DNA from: Roseicyclus mahoneyensis
GTDB lineage: Bacteria; Pseudomonadota; Alphaproteobacteria; Rhodobacterales; Rhodobacteraceae
Assembly: GCF_003148775.1 (NCBI RefSeq)
Contig: NZ_QGGW01000008.1
Coordinates: 62,001 to 126,000, forward strand
Length of the DNA stretch: 64,000 nt
Reading direction: 5' to 3'
Part shown: positions 21,808 to 30,840 of the stretch, piece by piece
Position numbering within the stretch: the stretch's first letter is position 1
Layout: every line of letters begins with the position of its first letter
Position numbers and translations under genes: made by a program
The notes under the pieces: model-generated
What the model was told of the DNA's origin: nothing
Database searches by the model: none
What the model saw: only the letters and a program-made list of their open reading frames with translations

Positions 21808-22361
21808 TGGGCTACATTCTACTGATCCTCGGGATCGCACTGTTCGCGGGCGGGCATTGGGTCAAGCGGCTGGTGCCTGAAAAACGCGCCGCATGGGGCG
21901 ACAAGGGCAAGGGCGTCCTGGCTCTCGCCATGCTCGCTGGCATCGTGCTGATGGTGGTGGGCTACCGCAGCGCGGACGTGGTGAACCTTTGGTTCCCGCC
22001 CGCCTTCATGACCCATATCGCCAATCTGCTGGTGCTGATCGGCTTTTGGTTCTTTGCGCTGTCCTCGATCAACGGGACCATGGCGGCAAAGGTGCGCCAC
22101 AAGCAGTTGACCGGCGTCAAGGCATGGGCGGTCGCGCATCTGCTGGTGAACGGCGATCTGGCCTCGGTGATCTTGTTTGGCGGCATGCTGGCATGGGCTG
22201 TCGTGTCGGTCATCCTGATCAACCGGGCGAACCGCAGCTGGGACCGGCCCGCCAATGTCAGCGTCAAGAACGACGCGATCGCCTTTGGTGTGGGCCTTGT
22301 CCTTTATGGCATCGTCGCGGCCATCCACACCTGGCTTGGCTATTACCCTTTCCCTGCGTGA
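21807..22361 (+). CDS. NnrU family membrane protein
   Basis: A 184-residue inner-membrane protein with five or six helices. The start GYILLILGIALFAGGHWVKR and the central HIANLLVLIGFWFF match NnrU, a family first linked to nitrite and nitric-oxide reduction genes in Rhodobacter. Related proteins also include carotenoid isomerase partners (Z-ISO). There are no denitrification genes nearby. It starts at ATG 21807 in the overlap TGATG with mcl2, with GGAGG just upstream. Confidence 0.85.
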   Translation: MGYILLILGIALFAGGHWVKRLVPEKRAAWGDKGKGVLALAMLAGIVLMVVGYRSADVVNLWFPPAFMTHIANLLVLIGFWFFALSSINGTMAAKVRHKQLTGVKAWAVAHLLVNGDLASVILFGGMLAWAVVSVILINRANRSWDRPANVSVKNDAIAFGVGLVLYGIVAAIHTWLGYYPFPA

Positions 22362-22368
22362 GGCATCC

Positions 22369-22572
22369 ATGAAGATCTATCGCCTGCTGACCGAGGATGA
22401 CACCTCGGCCTTCTGCCACAAGGTGTCCGAGGCGCTGTCGAAGGGCTGGGTGCTGCACGGCGACCCGGTGATGTCCTTTGACGCGGCCCGCGGCGTGATG
22501 CGTTGCGGGCAGGCCGTGACCAAGGAGATCGACGCGGCCTACAGCCCCGACATGAAGCTGGGCGCGCAATAG
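22369..22572 (+). CDS. DUF1737 domain protein
   Basis: A 67-residue protein beginning MKIYRLLTEDDTSAFCHKVS, with the typical EALSKGWVLHGDPVMSFD pattern of the short DUF1737 family. The function is unknown. It is placed between nnrU (7-base gap) and mch (1-base gap) in a compact run, so all are probably co-transcribed. No signal peptide or membrane segment is seen. Confidence 0.85.
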   Translation: MKIYRLLTEDDTSAFCHKVSEALSKGWVLHGDPVMSFDAARGVMRCGQAVTKEIDAAYSPDMKLGAQ

Positions 22573-22573
22573 C

Positions 22574-23629
22574 ATGGCCAAGGATATTGGACATGCCACC
22601 AAGACCAATCCCGGCCGGTTTTTCGAGGATTACCGGCTGGGCGAGGTGATCGAACACGCGGTGCCGCGCACCGTGTCAGGGGGCGAGCGGGCGCTTTACC
22701 ATGCGCTTTATCCGGCGCGGCATGCGCTCTATTCCTCGGATGAATTCGCGCGGACCTGCGGGCTGCCTACCAGCCCTGTCGATGACATGATCACCTTTCA
22801 CACGGTGTTCGGGAAATCGGTTCCCGACATCTCGCTGAACGCGGTGGCCAATCTGGGCTATGCGGAGGGGCGGTTTCACCAGCCGGTCTATCCGGGCGAC
22901 ACGCTGCAGGCCACGTCGCAGGTGATCGGCCTCAAGCAGAATTCCAACGGCAAGACCGGGGTGGTCTATGTCCGCACCGAAGGGCGCAACCAGCATGGCT
23001 CTGTCGTGCTGGATTATGTCCGCTGGGTGATGGTGCGCAAGCGCGACGAAGGGGCGGCGGCGCCCGATCCTGTGGTGCCGGATTTGGCATCCGTCGTCGA
23101 CCCTGCGACGCTGATCTTGCCCGAGGGTTTGGATTTCACCCATTACGACCTGACTTTGGCCGGTGAACGCCACCGCTTGGGCGATTACGCGGTGGGCGAG
23201 GTGATCGACCATGTCGATGGCGTGACGATCGAGGAAGCCGAGCACATGATGGCCACGCGGCTGTGGCAAAACACGTCGAAGACCCATTTCGACGTGACGC
23301 CCCGCGCCGATCGGCGGCGGCTGATCTATGGGGGCCACGTCATGTCGATGGCCCGCGCGCTCAGTTTCAACGGGCTGGCCAATGCGCAGATGATCGCGGC
23401 GATCAATGGCGGCAGCCACGCCAATCCCTGTTTCGCGGGCGACACCCTGAGGGCATGGTCCGAGGTGCTTGCGACCGCGCCGACGGCAGCGCCGGGGGTG
23501 GGGGCGATCCGATTGCGGCTGGTTGCGGTGAACGAGGACGGACGAGCAGGCGCGTTGAAGGATGCGGCGGGCAAATACCTGCCGCATGTGCTGCTCGACC
23601 TCGACTACTGGGCCTTGATGCCTGTCTGA
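22574..23629 (+). CDS. mch: Mesaconyl-CoA hydratase (double MaoC domain)
   Basis: A 351-residue enzyme with two hotdog (MaoC) halves, residues about 10-165 and 195-340. The N-terminal GRFFEDYRLGEVIEHAVPRTV, the hydratase stretch FHQPVYPGDTL and the second-half FAGDTLRAWSEVL are visible. In Rhodobacter the orthologue hydrates mesaconyl-CoA to beta-methylmalyl-CoA in the ethylmalonyl-CoA pathway and lies beside sdh, as here. It ends 18 bases before the twin operator upstream of sdhC. Confidence 0.92.
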   Translation: MAKDIGHATKTNPGRFFEDYRLGEVIEHAVPRTVSGGERALYHALYPARHALYSSDEFARTCGLPTSPVDDMITFHTVFGKSVPDISLNAVANLGYAEGRFHQPVYPGDTLQATSQVIGLKQNSNGKTGVVYVRTEGRNQHGSVVLDYVRWVMVRKRDEGAAAPDPVVPDLASVVDPATLILPEGLDFTHYDLTLAGERHRLGDYAVGEVIDHVDGVTIEEAEHMMATRLWQNTSKTHFDVTPRADRRRLIYGGHVMSMARALSFNGLANAQMIAAINGGSHANPCFAGDTLRAWSEVLATAPTAAPGVGAIRLRLVAVNEDGRAGALKDAAGKYLPHVLLDLDYWALMPV

Positions 23630-23646
23630 TCGTGATGCCTACATTT

Positions 23647-23677
23647 TGTGATCACGGATTTCAAGGCTGTGATCACA
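23647..23677. promoter_or_regulatory. Paired TGTGATCACA operator upstream of sdhC
   Basis: TGTGATCACG (23647-23656) and TGTGATCACA (23668-23677) are 21 bp apart centre to centre, identical in layout to the pair before sucC. They end 138 bases before the sdhC start and about 60 bases before a possible -35 element. This position fits an activator more than a repressor that blocks polymerase. Confidence 0.8.
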
Positions 23678-23736
23678 AAGCTCTGATCTGCGGCGTTTGG
23701 ACCCAAGATCACGCAGCGAATCCGCGACGCTTGCTG

Positions 23737-23764
23737 GTGACAGCGCGGCAAAACGCGCTATGCA
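23737..23764 (+). promoter_or_regulatory. Possible sigma-70 promoter of the sdh operon
   Basis: GTGACA (23737-23742), a 16-base spacer and TATGCA (23759-23764) lie between the twin palindromes and sdhC. Both hexamers deviate from consensus, as expected for an activated promoter. The assignment is by eye. Confidence 0.4.
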
Positions 23765-23815
23765 TCGCACAAGACAACCGCCAGACCTTTGAGAACAACC
23801 GGAAGGGTCCAAGCC

Positions 23816-24199
23816 ATGGCCGACGTGAACCGGGGAAACCGGCCGCTTTCCCCGCATCTGACGATCTACCGCCCGCAGCTGAACTCCATCACTTCAATCT
23901 TCGTACGCATCACCGGCAACGGGTTGATCGTGGGCGCGATCCTCGTCGTGTGGTGGCTGATGGCGGCGGCCTCGGGTGCTGCCTATTTCGATACCATCGA
24001 CGGTCTGATGACCTCGGTCCTTGGTGACATCGTGATGACGCTGTCGGTTCTGGCGCTGTGGTACCACGCGCTGGGCGGCGTGCGGCACCTGATCTGGGAC
24101 ACGGGTCGCGCGCTGGATGTCGAGACGTCCGACAAGCTGGGCTGGGGCATGATCATCGGGTCGGTCGTGCTGACCGCGCTGACCGTGGTCGTGATCTGA
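23816..24199 (+). CDS. sdhC: Succinate dehydrogenase cytochrome b556 subunit
   Basis: A 127-residue membrane anchor of complex II with three helices. The N-terminal signature is RPLSPHLTIYRPQLNSITSI, and the heme-ligand histidine region is ALWYHALGGVRHLIWD. It helps bind ubiquinone and heme b. GGAAGGG lies upstream of the ATG at 23816. The stop overlaps the next possible ATG; sdhD starts 12 bases further on. Confidence 0.97.
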   Translation: MADVNRGNRPLSPHLTIYRPQLNSITSIFVRITGNGLIVGAILVVWWLMAAASGAAYFDTIDGLMTSVLGDIVMTLSVLALWYHALGGVRHLIWDTGRALDVETSDKLGWGMIIGSVVLTALTVVVI

Positions 24200-24210
24200 T
24201 GGAGGGCAAG

Positions 24211-24582
24211 ATGGCCTATGTGACCGACCGCAAGCGCGTGACCGGCCTTGGCTCCGCCAAGAGCGGCACCGAACATCACTGGGCGATGACCGTCACCTCG
24301 GTCGCGCTGCTGATCCTGACGCCGTTTTTCCTGTGGATCGTGGGTGGCCTGCTGGGCCAGCCGCATGAGGCGGTGGTGGCCAGCCTGTCGCGCCCGATAC
24401 CTGCGTTGATCGTGGGCGCTTTCCTTGTCGTCGGACTGCACCATATGCGACTGGGCATGCAGGTGCTGGTCGAGGATTACCTGCGCGGCCTTGGCCGCAA
24501 GATCGGCCTGATCGTGACCACCATCCTGTGCTACGCGCTGGCCGCGGGCGGGGTTGTGGCGCTGGCGCAGATTGCACTTTGA
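24211..24582 (+). CDS. sdhD: Succinate dehydrogenase membrane anchor subunit
   Basis: A 123-residue second membrane anchor with three helices ([20 protein letters not shown], about 70-85, and [19 protein letters not shown]). The conserved [14 protein letters not shown] supplies the heme-side histidine and quinone-site residues. I chose the ATG at 24211 (MAYVTDRKR) because GGAGG is 6 bases upstream; the in-frame ATG at 24199 overlaps that site. Confidence 0.95.
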   Translation: MAYVTDRKRVTGLGSAKSGTEHHWAMTVTSVALLILTPFFLWIVGGLLGQPHEAVVASLSRPIPALIVGAFLVVGLHHMRLGMQVLVEDYLRGLGRKIGLIVTTILCYALAAGGVVALAQIAL

Positions 24583-24589
24583 GGATCAG

Positions 24590-26410
24590 ATGAAAGATAC
24601 CGTTTCCCCCAGCTACGACCTCAATACCCACAGCTACGACGTTGTCGTGGTCGGTGCCGGCGGCGCGGGCCTGCGCGCCACGCTGGGCATGGCCGAACAG
24701 GGCCTCAAGACCGCTTGCATCACCAAGGTCTTCCCGACCCGCTCGCACACGGTGGCGGCACAGGGCGGCATCGCGGCCAGCCTCAGCAACATGGGGCCAG
24801 ACCATTGGCACTGGCACATGTACGACACCGTCAAGGGGTCGGACTGGCTGGGCGATACCGACGCGATGGAATACCTTGCGCGTGAAGCGCCCAAGGCGGT
24901 TTACGAGCTGGAACATTACGGCGTGCCGTTCTCGCGCACCGAGGATGGCAAGATCTACCAGCGCCCCTTCGGCGGACACACCACCCAATTCGGCGAAGGC
25001 CCCCCGGTGCAGCGCACCTGTGCCGCCGCCGACCGCACCGGCCACGCGATGCTGCACACGCTTTACGGGCAGTCGCTCAAGAACAACGCGGAATTCTACA
25101 TCGAGTATTTCGCCACCGATCTTTTGATGAACGACGAAGGCCAGTGTGTCGGCGTTGTGGCGTGGAAGCTTGACGATGGCACGATGCATGTGTTCCGCGC
25201 CAAGATGGTGGTGCTGGCGACCGGCGGCTATGGCCGGGCCTATTTCTCGGCCACCTCGGCGCATACCTGCACGGGCGATGGCGGCGGCATGGTCGCACGG
25301 CAGGGCCTGCCGCTGCAAGATATGGAATTCGTGCAGTTCCACCCTACCGGCATTTTCGGCGCGGGTTGCCTGATCACCGAAGGCGCGCGGGGCGAGGGCG
25401 GCTATCTCACCAATTCCGAGGGTGAGCGGTTCATGGAACGCTACGCGCCGACCTACAAGGATCTGGCGTCACGCGACGTGGTGAGCCGCTGCATGACCAT
25501 CGAGATCCGCGAGGGCCGTGGCGTGGGCCCGAACAAGGACCATATCCACCTCCACCTCAACCACCTGCCCAAGGAGACGCTCGACCTGCGGCTTCCGGGC
25601 ATTTCCGAGTCGGCGCGGATCTTTGCGGGTGTCGATCTGACGCGCGAGCCGATCCCGGTTCTGCCGACCGTTCATTACAACATGGGCGGCATCCCCACGA
25701 ATTACTGGGGCGAGGTTCTGAACCCCACCGCCAGCGACCCCGACCGCATCGTGCCCGGCCTGATGGCCGTGGGCGAGGCCGGCTGCGCATCGGTTCACGG
25801 GGCAAACCGTCTTGGCTCGAACTCGCTGATCGACCTTGTCGTCTTCGGTCGGGCCGCCGCGATCCGGGCGGGCACCATCGTCGATCCTGACGGCGCTGTG
25901 CCCGATGTCCCGCGCGCCTCACTTGATCATGCGATTTCGCGGTTTGACGATATCCGCCATGCCTCGGGCAATATCTCCACCGCGGAATTGCGGCTGGAGA
26001 TGCAGCGCACGATGCAGGCTGACGCCGCCGTGTTCCGCACGGACAAGACGCTGGCCGAAGGTGTCGAAAAGATGCGCGGCGTCGCCTCCAAGATGGATGA
26101 CATCAAGGTTACGGATCGCTCGATGATCTGGAACTCGGACCTGATGGAAACGCTGGAGCTGACCAACCTGATGCCCAACGCGATGGCCACCATCGTGTCG
26201 GCCGAGGCGCGCAAGGAAAGCCGGGGCGCCCATGCGCACGAGGATTATCCCGACCGCGACGACGTGGAATGGCGCAAGCATTCGCTGGCGACGGTCGACG
26301 GCGAAAAAGTCGATCTGAGCTATCGGCCGGTTCACCTCAACCCGCTGATGGGTCACAACGAGGGCGGCATCGATCTGGAGCGGATCAAGCCAAAGGCGCG
26401 CGTCTATTGA
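24590..26410 (+). CDS. sdhA: Succinate dehydrogenase flavoprotein subunit
   Basis: A 606-residue catalytic subunit that oxidises succinate to fumarate with covalent [12 protein letters not shown] at about residues 22-30 binds FAD. H53 in [15 protein letters not shown] is the histidyl-FAD attachment site. Substrate-site residues lie in [20 protein letters not shown] and [14 protein letters not shown]. It starts 7 bases after sdhD. Unusually, sdhB does not follow directly: three other genes intervene. Confidence 0.98.
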   Translation: MKDTVSPSYDLNTHSYDVVVVGAGGAGLRATLGMAEQGLKTACITKVFPTRSHTVAAQGGIAASLSNMGPDHWHWHMYDTVKGSDWLGDTDAMEYLAREAPKAVYELEHYGVPFSRTEDGKIYQRPFGGHTTQFGEGPPVQRTCAAADRTGHAMLHTLYGQSLKNNAEFYIEYFATDLLMNDEGQCVGVVAWKLDDGTMHVFRAKMVVLATGGYGRAYFSATSAHTCTGDGGGMVARQGLPLQDMEFVQFHPTGIFGAGCLITEGARGEGGYLTNSEGERFMERYAPTYKDLASRDVVSRCMTIEIREGRGVGPNKDHIHLHLNHLPKETLDLRLPGISESARIFAGVDLTREPIPVLPTVHYNMGGIPTNYWGEVLNPTASDPDRIVPGLMAVGEAGCASVHGANRLGSNSLIDLVVFGRAAAIRAGTIVDPDGAVPDVPRASLDHAISRFDDIRHASGNISTAELRLEMQRTMQADAAVFRTDKTLAEGVEKMRGVASKMDDIKVTDRSMIWNSDLMETLELTNLMPNAMATIVSAEARKESRGAHAHEDYPDRDDVEWRKHSLATVDGEKVDLSYRPVHLNPLMGHNEGGIDLERIKPKARVY

Positions 26411-26730
26411 TGCGGGTTGCCTGCATCGTGGCGCTGGGCCTGCCGCTGGCGGGCTGCGTCGCGGTGCAGGATGCGGCCGATCAGATCGCGCGCGAACAGG
26501 CGCGCGGTTATGTGAACGGTGAGGTGGAACGCCGCTTTCCGGGCGTGAATGCGCAGCCGATCACCGATTGTGTGATCGACAACGCCAGCGCGCAGGAGAT
26601 CGTCGCCATTGCCGGTGGCGTGGCGCTTGGCCGGACAGAGGCCGCGACCGAAACAGTGTCGACCGTGCTGTCGCGGCCCGAGACGATCCGCTGCGCGGCC
26701 GAAGGCTCGCTCAGGGCGGGGCTGTTTTGA
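26410..26730 (+). CDS. Small lipoprotein 1 of the sdh cluster
   Basis: A 106-residue protein with a lipoprotein signal ([16 protein letters not shown], lipobox LAGC with Cys16). The mature part has three more cysteines (TDCVID, IRCAAE) and an Ala/Thr-rich GVALGRTEAATETVSTVL region. Its ATG overlaps the sdhA stop by one base (TGATG), so it is translationally coupled to sdhA. The function is unknown. A periplasmic or outer-membrane location is expected. Confidence 0.8.
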   Translation: MRVACIVALGLPLAGCVAVQDAADQIAREQARGYVNGEVERRFPGVNAQPITDCVIDNASAQEIVAIAGGVALGRTEAATETVSTVLSRPETIRCAAEGSLRAGLF

Positions 26731-27017
26731 TGATGCGCGCTTTGCTCGTCGCGCTGGCCCTGCCGCTGACGCTTGCCGCCTGCGACACCACCGTCAGCCC
26801 GGAACGCGCTTACGCCGACTGCAGCGAACGCGCGCGCTTGGCCGAGCGGCCGCGCGGCACCGTGGGGCTGGGCGTTGGATCGGGCGGGCGCGCGGTCAGT
26901 TCCTTCGACGTGACTGTGACGGGCGATTTCCTCTCCGGGCGCGATCCCTACGTGGTCTATGACCAGTGTTTCCGCCGCCTGACCGGTGCTGGTCCGACGC
27001 GACCCCTGATCCTGTGA
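26730..27017 (+). CDS. Small lipoprotein 2 of the sdh cluster
   Basis: A 95-residue protein with the signal MMRALLVALALPLTLAACDT (lipobox LAAC). The mature part has two cysteines (ADCSER, DQCFRR) and a Gly-rich central segment (TVGLGVGSGGRAVSSF). The start overlaps the preceding lipoprotein stop by one base; a second ATG follows at 26733. Tandem placement suggests the two lipoproteins act together. A GC-rich hairpin follows the stop. Confidence 0.78.
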   Translation: MMRALLVALALPLTLAACDTTVSPERAYADCSERARLAERPRGTVGLGVGSGGRAVSSFDVTVTGDFLSGRDPYVVYDQCFRRLTGAGPTRPLIL

Positions 27018-27022
27018 CGCCC

Positions 27023-27043
27023 GGCGCGCGTGTTCGGCGCGCC
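27023..27043 (+). terminator. Hairpin after the lipoprotein genes
   Basis: GGCGCGC-GTGTTCG-GCGCGCC is a perfect 7-bp stem just after the stop at 27017. There is no T-run, so it may only attenuate or stabilise the upstream sdhCDA message. Confidence 0.4.
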
Positions 27044-27083
27044 ACGCCCCGGCCTGCTTGCAGCCGCGGGGCAGGGATAGCGG

Positions 27084-27111
27084 TTGAAAAGGCGCCTTGC
27101 CCCTATATCCT
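27084..27111 (+). promoter_or_regulatory. Possible sigma-70 promoter for the glycosyltransferase gene
   Basis: TTGAAA (27084-27089), 16 bases, then TATCCT (27106-27111), preceded by the hairpin at 27023 and followed 39 bases later by the ATG. It suggests the glycosyltransferase, and perhaps sdhB, can be transcribed separately from sdhCDA. Confidence 0.45.
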
Positions 27112-27149
27112 GCGGTGCAACAAGACCGATCCGGGCAGGAGAGCAGGCG

Positions 27150-28787
27150 ATGAACGCACAGACCCGCGCGGGCACGCTGGCAGCCGAGGGTGAGGCCGAG
27201 GGTCGGCGGGTGCTCTTCACGGCAGTGCGGAACGAGGCGCCGTTTTTGCTGGAATGGGTCGCCTATCATCAGGTCATCGGATTTGATACGATCATCGCGG
27301 CCTCAAACGACTGCGACGACGGCACGCATGAAGTGTTGCAGGCGCTTCAGGCGGCGGGCCATCTGCGCCACCTGCCCCACGAAGTGCCGGTTGGCAAGCG
27401 ACCGCAAGGCAATGCGGCCAAGCTGGTCAACGAGATGGGGCTGATCGCGCATGGCGATTGGGTATTGTGGCTGGATGCCGATGAATTCCTGAACGTGCGG
27501 GTTGGGGACGGGCGGCTCGACGACCTGATCGCGGTGGTGGGGGATCATGACGGGGCGCTGATCAACTGGCGCGTCTTTGGCGATGGTGGCAACGCGCGCT
27601 TTCCGGGGCGGTTCATCTCGGACGCCTTCACCGGCGCCTCGCGTCCGGGGTTCCGCAAGAACCTTGAGGTCAAGACATTGTTCAGGCACGGGCCGGGCGT
27701 GGCGGGGCTGGGCCTGCATGGCATCTACCGGCCTGCGCTTGTGCCGGGCGGTGGGGCGCGGTTTATCGCACCCTCGGGCGCTCCGCTCGATGGGGCCGAA
27801 CGTGTGACAGCGCGCTGGCTCGACGGGGCGGACAGTCCGAAGAACTGCAAGGTCGCGGCTCATGAGGCGGGACATGCGCTGGCGCAGGTCAACCACTACA
27901 TCGTGCGCACACCGGAGTTCTTCGCGCTGAAACAGGCGCGCGGACGGGGCTGGGCGCGCAAGCAGGCTGAGGCCGCGAACGCGCGCCATACCGAGGATTT
28001 CTACGAGGCCCATAACCGCAACGAGGTAGAAGACGCGACCATCCTGCGCTGGGCCGATGCGGTGACGGAGCGGATGGCGGTTCTGGCGACCGACGCCGGG
28101 GTCGCGGCTGCCCTTGCGCTTGTGCAGGCACGCCTTGGCGAGCGGCTCGCGCCGCAAGCGGTGGAGACTGAGGTGGTCCCCGCGGAGACGGCGGTTGTCG
28201 AGGCCATGCCGACCTTTGAGCTGACCCTGCCCGGCCCGGCCGCCGAGATGCTGCGCGCGGCCTATGCGCAGGCGGATGTGGTCTTGGAATACGGCAGCGG
28301 CGGGTCGTCCTTTGTTGCGATGGAAGCTGGCGCGCGCAAGCTTTTCACCGTGGAAAGCGACGCGGCTTGGGCCGCGCGCATCGCGTCCAGCCTCAGCGCC
28401 GCTTTTCCCGGCCGTGCGGCGCATGTCCACCATGTCGACATCGGCCCGACGGCCGATTGGGGCCGCCCCGCCGACACCAGCGGGTTCAAAGCCTATCCCG
28501 ATTACGTCACGACCGTCTGGGACCGCCCCGATTTCGAGATGCCCGATGTGGTGCTGATCGACGGGCGGTTCCGGGTCGCGTGTTTCCTGACGGTGATGCT
28601 CCGGGCGACCAAGCCCGTCACGGTCCTGTTCGACGACTATCACAAGCGCCCCGAATACCACTGGATCGAGGAATTCGGCGCGCCAGTGGATCGTGCCCGC
28701 CGCATGGCGCGGTTCGAGGTCACGCCGCGCGGTTTCCCGCCCGAGGCGATGACGCGCATCCTGCGCGCCTTCGTCGATCCGCGTTGA
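27150..28787 (+). CDS. Two-domain protein: glycosyltransferase 2-like plus Rossmann methyltransferase-like domain
   Basis: A 545-residue protein. Residues about 18-330 match bacterial glycosyltransferase family 2 proteins of the type RVLFTAVRNEAPFLLEWVAYHQVIG, with a DxD-like WLDADEF near residue 110 and ASNDCDDGT. After an Ala/Glu/Val-rich linker (about 345-365) a second domain begins, with VVLEYGSGGSSFVAMEAGAR (about 377-396), a SAM-type glycine loop, then VESD and PDVVLIDGRFRVACFL. Each domain also exists as a separate protein, so this is a fusion. It separates sdhA and sdhB; a role in surface polysaccharide is likely, not respiration. Confidence 0.8.
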   Translation: MNAQTRAGTLAAEGEAEGRRVLFTAVRNEAPFLLEWVAYHQVIGFDTIIAASNDCDDGTHEVLQALQAAGHLRHLPHEVPVGKRPQGNAAKLVNEMGLIAHGDWVLWLDADEFLNVRVGDGRLDDLIAVVGDHDGALINWRVFGDGGNARFPGRFISDAFTGASRPGFRKNLEVKTLFRHGPGVAGLGLHGIYRPALVPGGGARFIAPSGAPLDGAERVTARWLDGADSPKNCKVAAHEAGHALAQVNHYIVRTPEFFALKQARGRGWARKQAEAANARHTEDFYEAHNRNEVEDATILRWADAVTERMAVLATDAGVAAALALVQARLGERLAPQAVETEVVPAETAVVEAMPTFELTLPGPAAEMLRAAYAQADVVLEYGSGGSSFVAMEAGARKLFTVESDAAWAARIASSLSAAFPGRAAHVHHVDIGPTADWGRPADTSGFKAYPDYVTTVWDRPDFEMPDVVLIDGRFRVACFLTVMLRATKPVTVLFDDYHKRPEYHWIEEFGAPVDRARRMARFEVTPRGFPPEAMTRILRAFVDPR

Positions 28788-28830
28788 GCCGCCCGTTGCG
28801 ACATTATGCGGCGCAGCAGTGGCTGTGGCC

Positions 28831-28870
28831 CCGGTGAAAAACCGGTATACCTTGGTTCACATACTGAACC
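28831..28870. promoter_or_regulatory. Inverted repeats upstream of sdhB
   Basis: CCGGT-GAAAA-ACCGG (28831-28845) and GGTTCA-CATAC-TGAACC (28854-28870) lie 23-63 bases before the sdhB start. They could form an operator or leader for independent control of sdhB. Confidence 0.4.
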
Positions 28871-28893
28871 GGCACTGAACAGGGCACCGCAGC

Positions 28894-29673
28894 ATGGTCG
28901 AACTCGCGCTTCCGAAAAACTCCCGCATCCGTACGGGCAAGACGTGGCCCAAGCCCGAGGGGGCGACCAATCTGCGCAAATTCCAGATCTACCGCTGGAA
29001 CCCCGATGACGGTGAAAACCCCCGTGTCGACACCTATTGGGTCGACATGGACACCTGCGGGCCGATGGTTCTGGATGCACTGATCAAGATCAAGAACGAG
29101 ATCGACCCGACGCTGACCTTCCGCCGGTCCTGCCGCGAGGGGATCTGCGGGTCTTGCGCGATGAACATCGACGGCATCAACACGCTGGCCTGCATCTACG
29201 GTATGGACGAGATCAAGGGCGACGTGAAGATTTACCCGCTGCCGCACATGCCGGTGATCAAGGATCTGATCCCCGATCTGACGCATTTCTATGCGCAGCA
29301 TGCCTCGATCATGCCGTGGCTCGAGACCAAGACGCAGCGCCCCGAAAAGGAATGGCGCCAGTCGATCGAGGATCGCAGCAAGCTTGACGGGCTTTATGAA
29401 TGCGTGATGTGCGCCTGTTGCTCGACATCCTGCCCGTCCTACTGGTGGAACGGCGACCGCTACCTTGGGCCGGCGGCCCTGTTACATGCCTACCGCTGGA
29501 TCATCGACTCGCGCGATGAGGCGACCGGCGAGCGGCTGGACGAGCTGGAAGATCCCTTCAAGCTCTACCGCTGTCACACGATCATGAACTGCGCCAAGAC
29601 CTGCCCCAAGGGCCTGAACCCGGCCAAGGCAATCAGTGAGATCAAGAAGCTGATGGTGGAGCGCCAGCACTGA
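28894..29673 (+). CDS. sdhB: Succinate dehydrogenase iron-sulfur subunit
   Basis: A 259-residue electron-transfer subunit of complex II. The 2Fe-2S cluster ligands lie in [22 protein letters not shown], the 4Fe-4S in [18 protein letters not shown], and the 3Fe-4S in [17 protein letters not shown]. Length is normal. It is placed 2.5 kb after sdhA, behind two lipoproteins and a glycosyltransferase, with its own possible regulatory repeats. Confidence 0.98.
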   Translation: MVELALPKNSRIRTGKTWPKPEGATNLRKFQIYRWNPDDGENPRVDTYWVDMDTCGPMVLDALIKIKNEIDPTLTFRRSCREGICGSCAMNIDGINTLACIYGMDEIKGDVKIYPLPHMPVIKDLIPDLTHFYAQHASIMPWLETKTQRPEKEWRQSIEDRSKLDGLYECVMCACCSTSCPSYWWNGDRYLGPAALLHAYRWIIDSRDEATGERLDELEDPFKLYRCHTIMNCAKTCPKGLNPAKAISEIKKLMVERQH

Positions 29674-29694
29674 CAGAGCCGGATCAGGAGCATC

Positions 29695-30408
29695 ATGACA
29701 CCGGTTCACCTGACCCAGATCACACAGACGCGACACCTGCGCATCGCGGAAAATCTGCCCCGCGATGCGCGCTGGCTATTGCCCGATATCCATAGCCGTC
29801 TGCACAGGGCCGCAGAAGCGTTGCCCGAGGGCATGACCCTTCTGGTGATCGAAGCGTTTCGTACGCAGGCCCGGCAATTCGCCTTGTGGAACGCGCGGCT
29901 CGCCCAGCTCGCACGCCTTGCGGCGTTGGATGCGGTGCAAGCGGCCATGTCCGCAGGCACCGACCCGGCAGGCGCCATCGCATCCGTGCGCAGCGCCCCG
30001 GACGACATCGGCGCGCTGCGCAGGGCAACCCGCGTCACCGTTGCCGACCCGGTCGATACCCCCTCGGGCCACCAATGTGGTAGCGCGGTCGACGTCACGA
30101 TCCTGGGTGCGGGCGGTCCGCTGGACATGGGCACCCAATGGGCGGATTTCGCGGAGATTACCGCAACCGTGAACCCGCTGCGCACCCATTCCCCTGACAT
30201 CACACCCGAACAGGCTGCCAACCGCGCGATCTTGCTGGGTGTGATGGAGGGGCAGGGGCTTGTGAACTACCCCGAGGAATGGTGGCATTTCTCTTATGGT
30301 GACGCGCTCTGGCACGAGGTCATGACCGCGCGCGGGGGCGCGCCCGGCCCGGTCGTGCACCGCCCGATCTTTGACAATCCCGCGTTTTCTCACCACCGCG
30401 CCGACTGA
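29695..30408 (+). CDS. D-alanyl-D-alanine dipeptidase-like (M15D, VanX type)
   Basis: A 237-residue zinc peptidase. The M15 ligand motif SGHQCGSAVDVTI (SxHxxGxAxD) is near residue 125, and the catalytic Glu plus third His are in EEWWHFSYGD near residue 198. VanX-type enzymes hydrolyse D-Ala-D-Ala; in non-resistant bacteria they are thought to recycle peptidoglycan dipeptide. No signal peptide is seen, which fits a cytosolic VanX/DdpX role. It follows sdhB by 21 bases with a GGATCAGGAG site. Confidence 0.88.
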   Translation: MTPVHLTQITQTRHLRIAENLPRDARWLLPDIHSRLHRAAEALPEGMTLLVIEAFRTQARQFALWNARLAQLARLAALDAVQAAMSAGTDPAGAIASVRSAPDDIGALRRATRVTVADPVDTPSGHQCGSAVDVTILGAGGPLDMGTQWADFAEITATVNPLRTHSPDITPEQAANRAILLGVMEGQGLVNYPEEWWHFSYGDALWHEVMTARGGAPGPVVHRPIFDNPAFSHHRAD

Positions 30409-30643
30409 TCCCGCGATCTGATGGGGCCGACGCGGGCCGTGGGGGACAGCATCGCCCTGTTCAGGCGCAATCTGCCTTGGAGGACATGAACCATGTCCCG
30501 CCCATGCTCGGGCTTGGGCGTAGCGCGGTCCGCCTTGCGCTATGGTCATGGGCGGCATGCGGCAATCCGGGGGTGTCGCAGCACATGGGCAGGCATAGGT
30601 GTGGTTCCAGGGGAGGCACGACAAACCCGCAGGAGGTTTTGCG

Positions 30644-30835
30644 ATGCCCGAGCACCACACCGTACACAACCCGCTTCACGACGCCTTGGACCCCGACGCG
30701 GCTCTGAGGTTGCTCGATGAGGTATGGGCCTATTACACGCCTGTCCGCGAACCGGTCATGCCCGATGATCAGTACGCGGCGTTTCCGCATCTGGGCACGC
30801 AACTGATTTCAGCCTCCATCATGCCGATTCGGTGA
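30644..30835 (+). CDS. Small protein of unknown function with strong ribosome-binding site
   Basis: A 63-residue frame starting at ATG 30644 with a near-perfect AGGAGG 7 bases upstream. The protein is acidic and soluble (PLHDALDPDAALRLLDEVWA, YYTPVREPVMPDDQYAAF), with no signal peptide or cysteine. The gap before it (30409-30643) holds nothing else that I can support. The family is not recognised. Confidence 0.6.
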   Translation: MPEHHTVHNPLHDALDPDAALRLLDEVWAYYTPVREPVMPDDQYAAFPHLGTQLISASIMPIR

Positions 30836-30840
30836 TAACA

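Noticed and set aside
30477-30707. 76-codon plus-strand frame before the 63-residue gene
   Set aside because: The ribosome site touches the ATG, the peptide is low-complexity, and it overlaps the better-supported gene at 30644.
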